Positions 24,084 through 32,133 of a DNA stretch of 64,000 nt are shown in pieces. The translations under genes were made by a program, and so were the position numbers. The notes beneath the pieces were generated by a model. It was not told the origin of the DNA and ran no database searches. It saw only the letters and a list, made by a program, of their open reading frames with translations. Source of the DNA: an uncultured Spirochaetales bacterium (GTDB lineage: Bacteria > Spirochaetota > Spirochaetia > Sphaerochaetales > Sphaerochaetaceae); contig CAKQWE010000005.1 of the NCBI GenBank assembly GCA_934277975.1, positions 8,655 through 72,654 on the forward strand, in the 5' to 3' direction. Within the stretch, counting starts at the first letter, position 1. Each line of letters opens with the position of its first letter.

Positions 24084-25193
24084 ATGAGTTCTTCAACGAA
24101 TAAGGGCAACAATATTTCAACCTTGCTTTTCACAATGGGATGCATTGCATCAGCAGCGCTTGTAGTGGTGCTTGCAAGGCTCATGGTGGGAGATGGACTC
24201 AGGACCGGAAAATACATGAACCCAAACGTTGCTGCAAAGGTCGTGGGCGGCACAATATACGATGCAAACGAAAGGATCCTTGCCATGGATGTGCCGGTCT
24301 ACAACGTCTATGCAAACCACAACTGCTCCGACATCGCAATCCAGATCCTAAGCCTGCACCTGGACATGACGCCTGACGAAATAAGCTCCAAGCTTTCGGC
24401 ATCCAAACCGGACGGCGCAACGCATGATATAGAGGCCAACACACAGGCCGATACCCTTGTGAAGTCAAATTTGGATGCCGGCGCAGTTTCAGCTTTGGAA
24501 AATGATATCAAAGAGCATGGAATTGAAGGATTTGTCGTTGTAAAACGAGAGTATACAAGAGCCTATCCAGCTGCATTCCACGGTGCACAGCTCATCCAGG
24601 ACATAGAGGAAGTCTACCATGAGCAATTGTTTCCAATCCCTGGTTTCGATGTCTCTACCACTTATGGGAATGATCTGCATCTATCACTGGACTTGGACGT
24701 ACAGTACCTTTTGGACATTGTAGTACAGCAGGTGTACGAACTGCAGAACCCAGCATACGTTGCAGCTGGCATAGTGGATGCACGAACTGCAAGGCTTCTT
24801 GCCTGCACGACATATCCGTTCTACGATCTCAACGATATGGACGATAGAGCACAAAACATGGCATTTGTATCTTCCTTCTCTACAGACACAGCAATGCTTG
24901 AGAGCATAAGTGTCATCGACAATATGACAGACCATAGAACAGGAGAGGCCATCCAGAATGAGGGCCTTGCTCCAAGCCTAAGCACAAATGACGCAGTGGA
25001 GGAAATGATATCGACAGCAGACGGATCAACGGCCATTGTAGCCTTGATTCCAGAAGAAAACCCAATCTACGCAGTATACATCTGCCCAATCGAGCCAAAG
25101 TACTATACGAATTCAACTGTACTTGAAGATGCACTTACCACTATAGAGGAAGGACTGCAGTCACAAGGAAGGCTTGGAAGCCAGACACTGTAG
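24084..25193 (+). CDS. FtsI/class B PBP-like protein lacking the transpeptidase core
   Basis: A membrane helix (about 14-34) and the class B PBP pedestal are recognisable: GGTIYDANERILAMDVPVYN (55-74), the REYTRAYP-AAFHGAQLI segment (155-171), and LHLSLDLDVQYLLDIVVQQ (198-216), which opens the transpeptidase domain. The typical GEILAM..P.FDPN strand appears as RLLACTTYPFYDLN (237-250), and RAQNMAF follows. Only about 50 residues later comes DGSTAIVALIPEENPIYAVYI (313-333), the strand that normally follows KTG. The roughly 200-residue core with SxxK, SxN and KTG is absent. In-frame loss in an otherwise clean gene suggests a retained non-enzymatic divisome role. No ribosome-binding site precedes the ATG. 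Confidence 0.75.
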   Translation: MSSSTNKGNNISTLLFTMGCIASAALVVVLARLMVGDGLRTGKYMNPNVAAKVVGGTIYDANERILAMDVPVYNVYANHNCSDIAIQILSLHLDMTPDEISSKLSASKPDGATHDIEANTQADTLVKSNLDAGAVSALENDIKEHGIEGFVVVKREYTRAYPAAFHGAQLIQDIEEVYHEQLFPIPGFDVSTTYGNDLHLSLDLDVQYLLDIVVQQVYELQNPAYVAAGIVDARTARLLACTTYPFYDLNDMDDRAQNMAFVSSFSTDTAMLESISVIDNMTDHRTGEAIQNEGLAPSLSTNDAVEEMISTADGSTAIVALIPEENPIYAVYICPIEPKYYTNSTVLEDALTTIEEGLQSQGRLGSQTL

Positions 25194-25238
25194 AAGGCCA
25201 AGCCCTACAGGAAGTGAAACCATGTAGGAAGCTGATTC

Positions 25239-25706
25239 CTATAGCGCTATTTGCGAGAGAATCTTCTCCTGCTTCACGAGCATGGGTTCACTTGCATCGT
25301 TGGTCTCGTGGTTCTCACCCGAGAGATGAAGTACTCCATGGATGAGAAGACGCCTAAGCTCTTCCTGGACAGACACCCCAAATGTCTGTGCATTCCTAGC
25401 CATCACCTCAGGACAAATCAGGATATCACCCAAGACACGCTCTGAGGAATCGCCGTTTATGAAAGGAATCCCATCAGGAGCCTCGTCCTCGGCTGCAAAG
25501 CTAAGGATATCAGTGCTGTCGTCTATGTTCCTATACTCGAGGTTCATGTCGTGCATGCGGTCCTCGCAAATGAATGAAACGGAGAACTCGACATCCTTCA
25601 GGCCTACAGCCTTAAGCACTGCATCAAGATATGAAAGGACGAAATCCTCAGGAGCGATCTGCTCGTAGGAATCACAGTCATAGCATACATCTATAAGGTT
25701 GCTCAT
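25239..25706 (-). CDS. ybeY: Endoribonuclease YbeY
   Basis: Metal-dependent RNase needed for 16S rRNA 3' end maturation and ribosome quality control. The signatures are LEYRNIDDSTDILSF, LGDILICPEVM and the zinc motif HGVLHLSGENH. Length (155) is normal. The ATG at 25706 has GGAGG seven bases upstream. It is the last gene of the ispG-to-ybeY run and keeps the common phoH-pgpH-ybeY order. It converges on the FtsI-like gene with a 45-base gap. Confidence 0.95.
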   Translation of the reverse strand: MSNLIDVCYDCDSYEQIAPEDFVLSYLDAVLKAVGLKDVEFSVSFICEDRMHDMNLEYRNIDDSTDILSFAAEDEAPDGIPFINGDSSERVLGDILICPEVMARNAQTFGVSVQEELRRLLIHGVLHLSGENHETNDASEPMLVKQEKILSQIAL

Positions 25707-25727
25707 CTAATGGCCTCCAAACAAAAA

Positions 25728-27905
25728 TCAATCCTCATCATCGTCAGGGTACTCAATCCTTGAATGGTACCTTGCGACCAGTGTCTTCACGAACGATTCA
25801 CCCAGGACCTTTATGTCATGCATCGTAAGGCCGCTGTCATCAAGCTGTCCGCGCTCTATCTTGCCTAGGAATATGGAATCTATAAGCTTTGCGAACTTTC
25901 CTGCATTTGGCGTCACAGTCCTGCTTGCAGCCTCTATGCTGTCTGCAAGCATCACGATTCCACACTCAGGGAAGTCCGGGATATCGGCATTGTACGAATA
26001 GTCGGATGCCTTTACGGTCTCCCCCTTCCCGTCCTGTGATGCAGCCTGTGATTCAAGGGCCTCATGGTAGAAGTATTGGATCACGTCGTTTCCATGGTGG
26101 TCTCCTATTATCTTTATGACCTCAGGAGGAAGCCCTGCATCGCGACCCTTGTCGGCACCAACCTTCACATGGCTCTTTATGACCGCAACCGAAAGGCTTG
26201 GGCTTATGTCATCATGCTTGTTTACGCCGCTCTGGTTCTCTACGAAGTACTCAGGGTGCTCCACTTTTCCAATGTCATGGTACAGACCTCCAACCCTGGC
26301 AAGAAGAGCATTGGCTCCAATGGCGCGGGCACCGGCCTCCGCCAGATCTGCAACTGCACGGCTATGGCTGTACGTTCCAGGTGCGGCCTGTGAAAGCCTC
26401 GTAAGTACAGGAGTGTCCCTATATGCAAGCTCATACAACCTGAAAACCGTTGGAAGATTGAACAGTTTCTCAACGATAGGCATTGTTACGGACAAAAGGA
26501 CATAGGCCGCAGACACATTCAGAAGAACACCTAGAAGAATCATGAAAATGTCAGTGAAGACAGCCCCGTCTATTATAACGAACAGAATCGTGACGGCCGA
26601 ACAGAACAGACATGAGAAGAACCATTGGTACACCATATCTATTCTCTTGTTGAAGAAACGGACAAGAAGAACACCCACGGATCCACACAGTACACAATAG
26701 AAGAACGTCATGACGGATGCGTTGGGAAGGGTCGATATCGTCATAGCAAGCATGAAAACCGATACCACCCCCAATCTTTTGTACCCCGATGCCATTGTGA
26801 TGAATATTGGCAGAAAGAAGATTGGAAAGAACGATGAATTGAACTCAATCCTAAGATTGGATGACCAAAGAACCAGAAAATACGTTGCAACTATTGAAAG
26901 GACATAGCTTACAGCCAGTATAATATGGAACTGAACGTAATGCAGATTCTTTCTGCTCAAGAACATACCAAAGACATACACGCCAAAGCCAAGCCCAATT
27001 GCATCAAGGACGAGGATTCCAAGGAACTCATAGACAGGCATATGTCCGCTATGGGTGCTCAGCATCTCTATGAGCTTTATCTGATCCTGCGTCACTACCC
27101 TATTGGCCTCTATGAGGACATCCCCCTTGTCTATGGAAATCACGACAGGTTGGATGCTTTGGGCCGCAGACTGCCGTCTTTGAAGTGTCAGTTCCTCGTC
27201 ATAGAGGACGTTGGGTTCCACAACAGAGAATACAATCTCTTCAAGAAGAAGAACCTGCTTTGAAGTAAGATTCTGCGAAATCCCGGAAAGGCTATCTGAT
27301 ACATAGGTGCTGATTGTGCTGGACGAAAGAAGATCCAAAGAATCCAAACCAATGGTATTCTCAGATGTCGATCCTCCACTTAGGTTGCTGACAGTTGCAG
27401 TCTTGTAGCCTTGACCCTCCACAAGGTCTATGTCCGACATATTGAAGAAACCTCTGGAACATACATCCTTGACAATGTCATATGCAATGGATAACAGATA
27501 GGAATCTCCTGAATCAAAGAGTTTTTGGGCTATCGTTTCATCCATTATGGAAGAAAGGGTTGAATAATCCCCGGAAAGGAACGCTTTTCTGGCCAGATCC
27601 ATCCTTCCAACAATCTCCATGGTCTTCGTTGGAGAATAGGAGAATATGGGAAGCACTGCGTCGCTTGCAGCAAGACGCTTCTGCTCGGTGGCATCGGAAT
27701 CGATCAAATCGACCGCCCCCTTTGCATACAACGTGGCCTCAGCAATCTCACCTACCGCATAGTTCGAATACACCGAGCGGTAATGCACGTTCGAAGTCGT
27801 TCTTACGAGGGCGGGAAGAGCTACTGAAAACAGCACCATAGCAACATAGCACACTATGATGACAATCCTCGAACTGGATTCCTCGTCCTTTCTATTTCTT
27901 TTCAT
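25728..27905 (-). CDS. pgpH: 7TMR-HD phosphohydrolase PgpH, c-di-AMP phosphodiesterase
   Basis: Membrane-bound HD-domain phosphodiesterase; Listeria PgpH hydrolyses c-di-AMP, a regulator of osmolyte and potassium balance. One N-terminal helix is followed by a large extracytoplasmic 7TMR-HDED domain (about 35-285), seven membrane helices (about 295-470) and a cytoplasmic HD domain. The metal motifs are PGTYSHSRAV, GGLYHDIGK (HD) and IGDHHGND. At 725 residues it matches the family. The ATG at 27905 overlaps the phoH stop; a TTG at 27914 is possible. In a cell with weakened peptidoglycan, turgor control through c-di-AMP would matter, but no cyclase is in the window. Confidence 0.92.
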   Translation of the reverse strand: MKRNRKDEESSSRIVIIVCYVAMVLFSVALPALVRTTSNVHYRSVYSNYAVGEIAEATLYAKGAVDLIDSDATEQKRLAASDAVLPIFSYSPTKTMEIVGRMDLARKAFLSGDYSTLSSIMDETIAQKLFDSGDSYLLSIAYDIVKDVCSRGFFNMSDIDLVEGQGYKTATVSNLSGGSTSENTIGLDSLDLLSSSTISTYVSDSLSGISQNLTSKQVLLLEEIVFSVVEPNVLYDEELTLQRRQSAAQSIQPVVISIDKGDVLIEANRVVTQDQIKLIEMLSTHSGHMPVYEFLGILVLDAIGLGFGVYVFGMFLSRKNLHYVQFHIILAVSYVLSIVATYFLVLWSSNLRIEFNSSFFPIFFLPIFITMASGYKRLGVVSVFMLAMTISTLPNASVMTFFYCVLCGSVGVLLVRFFNKRIDMVYQWFFSCLFCSAVTILFVIIDGAVFTDIFMILLGVLLNVSAAYVLLSVTMPIVEKLFNLPTVFRLYELAYRDTPVLTRLSQAAPGTYSHSRAVADLAEAGARAIGANALLARVGGLYHDIGKVEHPEYFVENQSGVNKHDDISPSLSVAVIKSHVKVGADKGRDAGLPPEVIKIIGDHHGNDVIQYFYHEALESQAASQDGKGETVKASDYSYNADIPDFPECGIVMLADSIEAASRTVTPNAGKFAKLIDSIFLGKIERGQLDDSGLTMHDIKVLGESFVKTLVARYHSRIEYPDDDED

Positions 27906-28866
27906 AGGCGTCAATTATCCTTTGGACAATCCGGGACCTCACAGTATCCTTTGCATTGAATTCAAGGAACTCGATCCCTTCTACATCCCTCAACAGCTCC
28001 CTTGCCTGAACAAGCCCGCTGGACGAGCTGTTTGGAAGGTCTATCTGTGTTACGTCTCCGGTTATTATAGCACATGAATTCTCTCCAATCCTAGTAAGGA
28101 ACATCTTCATCTGGGAACGCGTCGTATTCTGTGCCTCATCAAGGATTATACAGGCATTGTGGATGCTGCGACCTCTCATGTATGCAAGGGGTGATATCTC
28201 TATTGAACCGGACTCTTCAAGTCTTCTCACCGTTGCTGGGGAAACGATCGCCTCCATGCTGTCGTAGAGAGGCTTCAGATATGGATTGAGCTTCTGCGAA
28301 AGATCTCCAGGAAGGAAACCAAGGCTCTCGCCTGCCTCAACGACAGGACGGGTGAGGATTATCTTCTGTTTGCGTCCGGAAAGCAGCTCCCCAAGGCAGT
28401 ATGCAACCGCAAGGAAGGTCTTTCCCGTTCCAGCTGGGCCTATTGCAAATGTTATCTGGCTTCTCTCCATTGCCCTTACATACTGCTGCTGGTTCAAGCT
28501 CTTTGGATATACGCTTTTGTTGAGCACATGTATGGCAGTTCTTTTCGCCCCTTGTTCACCTTCAGAACCCTTGCCATTCGATTCGAAGGCAAGGGAGCTT
28601 TCCAACGCTTTGAGTTCCATCAGGATTTCAGGCTCAGTTATGTCATTGGTGATACCTGCAAGGTTTGCAAGCCTTTGCATAAGAGCTGAGAACACAGCCT
28701 CCTTTGACGCGCAGTCCTCACCCTCATTAATGCGGCATTCAAGTCTATTGCCCCTAAGGAATAGACTGCAGCCAACAAGCTTCTCAATGTAGGGTATGTT
28801 GCAGTCGTTTGGCCCGCATACGGTACGCATTGCATTGGTGTCTTCAAACACAAAACCAGATATCAT
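27892..28866 (-). CDS. phoH: PhoH-family ATPase (YbeZ-like)
   Basis: Cytoplasmic P-loop ATPase of the PhoH/YbeZ family, often encoded with YbeY and implicated in RNA metabolism. The N-terminal domain (about 1-120) precedes the ATPase: GPAGTGKTFLAVAYCL (Walker A), ILTRPVVEAGESLGFLPGD, FIxAxxRGR-like PLAYMRGRSI, and IILDEAQNTT (Walker B), then ITGDVTQIDLP. These are diagnostic. I use the ATG at 28866; AGGAGG is 12 bases upstream. Extending the frame to 28929 would run into lptD. It is seven bases from the lptD stop. Confidence 0.94.
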   Translation of the reverse strand: MISGFVFEDTNAMRTVCGPNDCNIPYIEKLVGCSLFLRGNRLECRINEGEDCASKEAVFSALMQRLANLAGITNDITEPEILMELKALESSLAFESNGKGSEGEQGAKRTAIHVLNKSVYPKSLNQQQYVRAMERSQITFAIGPAGTGKTFLAVAYCLGELLSGRKQKIILTRPVVEAGESLGFLPGDLSQKLNPYLKPLYDSMEAIVSPATVRRLEESGSIEISPLAYMRGRSIHNACIILDEAQNTTRSQMKMFLTRIGENSCAIITGDVTQIDLPNSSSSGLVQARELLRDVEGIEFLEFNAKDTVRSRIVQRIIDAYEKK

Positions 28867-28873
28867 TGTAAAA

Positions 28874-31800
28874 TCAATCCTCCTTGCTGGTATCAACGGT
28901 CTTTTCGACTTTAAGCTCAGGAATGGCATTCCACTTCACATAGACCTTATATACAGGCGACCATGCAAGCTTTCCATTGGCCTGAGACTTCAGGCTCCCC
29001 TCCACACTCATGCAAAGGTTCCAATCCCTCATATAATGAACCAGCTCTACACTGAACGAACTCATATTGAAGCCTGTGGATTTCCTTCCATCTCCAAAGA
29101 AGTCGAACGACCTTATCAAGTCTTCCAGCATTGCATTGAAATCGAAGGAACCATCTATGATGTATCTATAGAAGCTTCTGTTGGAACTTTTGATGTCAAA
29201 CTTCAAGGAAAGGAACTCAGCAATGGCGAACTCCAGTTTGAAATCAAAGGAAAGCACTGTGGCGTAGGGATTTGCAAAGCTATATGTGAAATCCGCATTC
29301 AAAGACAGCTCAAGACCAACTCTATTCTTCCAGAAGTAAACCGGCTTAAGTTTGTTGTCAAACCTCACCTTCAGGACATCCCAATCCCATTCTCCGCCGT
29401 TGCCTTTGAATGAAAGCGAGCATAGACCGCTGGACGTAAAGCTTTTGAAGTCCGTTGAACCTCTAAGTGAAAAGCCCAACGATGAGGGCTTGAGATTCTC
29501 CTTGTAGCTTAGGCTCTCACTGAGCGAAAGGCTACCTCCAAAGAACTTCAAAGAACAGCTCTGGGAGAATGAATACGCTGACAGGAAATCGACTCCGTCA
29601 TATTTCTTGAAGTTGTATGCATTCCTGAATGAAAAGCTCATGAAGCTGTTGGAGTATCCAAAACCAAGGTTTCCAAGGTTCTTCTCAAAACCGGAATAAG
29701 ACTCTTCGAAAGATATGTCCATGTTTGCGGTGAATCCGCTTTGAGAGAACGAAATAGTAGGCTTCAACGTCTCCTTTACAGGTTTGAGTGTACTCTTCAG
29801 CCCAAGTGAGAAGCTACCCATAACCTTTTTGAACTCTATGCTGTGCTCTGTGACATCGCTCTTCTTCCACTCGCCCCAGCCGGATTCATCGTTTGACAAC
29901 ACGCCATCCACATCCTTGGAATTCAACGAATAGATTTTGTTGCCAAGTCTATATGTAAGGCCCAATGGTTGCGATTGGACTATAAGATTCGATACAAAAC
30001 TGAAGTCGTGGACGTTCTTGTATGAAAGGCTTTCGTCCCTTTTTGTCGATACATCGCTTGTAAACGAATACTGAGGCTTCAACGTCTCCTTCACAGCAAT
30101 CCATGAGTCTGGACTGCTTCCATCAATGTAGACTGTGCCGTATGTCTTTGAATACAGACTTGAAGGAACCATTTCACCTGTGTATTTGTTTCTGAACGTT
30201 TGATTGAAAGTATATCCAAACTTGAGACTTCCACTCGAAGAGCTTGAAGAGGAGCTTGAAACGGAAGGGGCCTTGTAGAATGACAAATCCAACGTTTTCG
30301 TTTCGTTTGAAGCAACGTCCTCCTCCCCAAGGGAATCTTCTCCAACGGTGTCTTCTTCAATCAAATCCGCCTCAAAGGCGTCCTTCTTCTTAAGGACCTC
30401 CATTTCCTGCTCCAAGGAACTGGCAAAAGGGTCGTCATAGGTAGAGGTGCTGTTCTCCGTTGGCTTTGAACTCTTGAGAATCGGCCATGTTCCATTGGAA
30501 GAGAATGAGAGATCAGGCAGCGTTGCACTCTTGACCTTTGGCGTGTATGCATACTTTCCATCCACAGTGCTACGATCGAACTCGTAGTCTATCTGCGCCT
30601 TGAGAGAGCTTAGCCTGAACGATGCCTGCCCAAGTTTTGCATTTGCACTGGCATCGACAATCCAAGAGTACTCTTTTTGGGACGAATAGGTGCTTGGAAA
30701 CTCCTGATTTGAACCAAACACCGCATCAAGTCCAAATTTGGTATTCCTGTTGAAGAAGTCACTCTTTGCAAGATAATCGCTGAAATAGGGAACACTTATG
30801 GAAAGAGATGTATCCTTGTACTTGAACTTTAGATTCAAGTCAAAATAATATCTTGTCCTATTTGAATAAACACTTTCATTTGCATTGTAACCAATGGCTC
30901 CAACTGAAGATACTGCAAGCAAACCATCCCAAAGATTGTTGCTCGTATCATAGCCTGCAACAAGGCCAAGGTCCTCATAGGCATCAGCAAAAAATGCAAA
31001 ATAGCTCTTTGACCTGCGTGCCCAGGACTCCACGACACCAAGCTGCTCACCGGTTTCAATGTTGCGGTAGTACAACCCATCCCTCACCTTCTCCGACGAA
31101 TCCCCTGAATCCAAAAGAGAGAGAAGCGATGCAGACAGATCCACATCATTGGAATCACTTGATGAACTGGAAGAACTGGAACTTGACGAACTTGAAGAAG
31201 AGGCTCCAATCTTTGGATAAACGCCATACAGCTCCGTGGTCGTATTCATGAACGCACCCTTGTCGCTTGAAAGTCCAATTGCAGGATTGAACGCCAAGGT
31301 CGTACCTGGGTAGAAGAAAAACGGGAAATACATGATTGGCACACGGCCAAGCTTCACGAGGGCACCATCCACGAAGACGTCTGATCCGGAGAACGAAACC
31401 TTTGAGGCATTTATGCTCCAGTAAGGGTCCTCCTGAGCCGTCGAAATGACACCATCATTGAAAAACGCAATGTTCTGCTCTCCTGCGTACGAAATAGTCT
31501 GGCCTGAAGCGTAAAGGCTCACGTTGGATCCCGCCGCGTTCTTCCTCTCCGTCGAACTGATTCCATTGAAAACGACAATATCCAAGCTGTCCCAATCGAA
31601 ATAGACCGATTTTCCTGAAAACCGCTTTGAATCGGAATCTCCATCTTCAAGAACGACATTTCCAGACGCCTCAACGGCTTTGAGCTCAAGGTCAACCACA
31701 ACCTTGTCTGCGGTCAGAGTCTTCTTGGAACCAGAGGAATCGGAGAACGAAAGCCGTATGTTCCCGCTCATTACGACGACGTCTCCAAGGGTGAACATCA

Positions 31801-32131
31801 TATCCGCACTCTCTATTGTGATCGATGTAGCGGTTTTGGAACCGTCAGAGGCCTTTGCATTGGAATTGGAGCCAAGTTCCATGCTTGGTGAACCCTGCTC
31901 TTCCGTTTCTTGGGATGACTCCTCCTCGCTTATTCCAAAGTAGACCAGAATTCTATTGAAAACGTCGTCTTCACCTCCAGTGGAGTCAAGTCCAAACGAT
32001 GCAGCCATGGCCCTTAGCTCATCTGCACTGGCGTTGCTTAGCGAATCAAAGAGCAACGACCGTGCAAAAACACATGGAAGGGTTATGAGAAGCAGTATGG
32101 CTATGACGAAAAAGACCTTTCTAAACAGCAT
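28874..32131 (-). CDS. lptD: LptD-like outer-membrane lipopolysaccharide/glycolipid assembly protein
   Basis: A signal peptide (MLFRKVFFVIAILLLITLPC..A) is followed by an acidic region and an OstA/LptA-like jellyroll (TADKVVVDLELKAVEASGNVVL through LVKLGRVPIMYFPFFFYPG), then a very large beta-barrel of about 700 residues. This is the LptD architecture; LptD inserts LPS or related glycolipids into the outer leaflet. Two poly-Ser tracts (about 31156-31203 and 30229-30260) and the recurring phrase KETLKP or KENLKP in the barrel are unusual. The ATG at 32131 lies two bases after the uvrA stop. Whether this cell makes LPS cannot be told; T. pallidum is reported to keep LptD without LPS. Confidence 0.8.
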   Translation of the reverse strand: MLFRKVFFVIAILLLITLPCVFARSLLFDSLSNASADELRAMAASFGLDSTGGEDDVFNRILVYFGISEEESSQETEEQGSPSMELGSNSNAKASDGSKTATSITIESADMMFTLGDVVVMSGNIRLSFSDSSGSKKTLTADKVVVDLELKAVEASGNVVLEDGDSDSKRFSGKSVYFDWDSLDIVVFNGISSTERKNAAGSNVSLYASGQTISYAGEQNIAFFNDGVISTAQEDPYWSINASKVSFSGSDVFVDGALVKLGRVPIMYFPFFFYPGTTLAFNPAIGLSSDKGAFMNTTTELYGVYPKIGASSSSSSSSSSSSSSSDSNDVDLSASLLSLLDSGDSSEKVRDGLYYRNIETGEQLGVVESWARRSKSYFAFFADAYEDLGLVAGYDTSNNLWDGLLAVSSVGAIGYNANESVYSNRTRYYFDLNLKFKYKDTSLSISVPYFSDYLAKSDFFNRNTKFGLDAVFGSNQEFPSTYSSQKEYSWIVDASANAKLGQASFRLSSLKAQIDYEFDRSTVDGKYAYTPKVKSATLPDLSFSSNGTWPILKSSKPTENSTSTYDDPFASSLEQEMEVLKKKDAFEADLIEEDTVGEDSLGEEDVASNETKTLDLSFYKAPSVSSSSSSSSSGSLKFGYTFNQTFRNKYTGEMVPSSLYSKTYGTVYIDGSSPDSWIAVKETLKPQYSFTSDVSTKRDESLSYKNVHDFSFVSNLIVQSQPLGLTYRLGNKIYSLNSKDVDGVLSNDESGWGEWKKSDVTEHSIEFKKVMGSFSLGLKSTLKPVKETLKPTISFSQSGFTANMDISFEESYSGFEKNLGNLGFGYSNSFMSFSFRNAYNFKKYDGVDFLSAYSFSQSCSLKFFGGSLSLSESLSYKENLKPSSLGFSLRGSTDFKSFTSSGLCSLSFKGNGGEWDWDVLKVRFDNKLKPVYFWKNRVGLELSLNADFTYSFANPYATVLSFDFKLEFAIAEFLSLKFDIKSSNRSFYRYIIDGSFDFNAMLEDLIRSFDFFGDGRKSTGFNMSSFSVELVHYMRDWNLCMSVEGSLKSQANGKLAWSPVYKVYVKWNAIPELKVEKTVDTSKED

Positions 32132-32133
32132 AT

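Noticed and set aside
25204..25250. Hairpins (TAGGAA/TTCCTA and others) between the FtsI-like gene and ybeY
   Set aside because: Stems are only six bases with no T run on either strand, and one overlaps the ybeY stop codon; too weak to call a terminator.
31156..31203. Phase-variable microsatellite in lptD
   Set aside because: The serine tract uses five different codons, so there is no uniform repeat for slippage.
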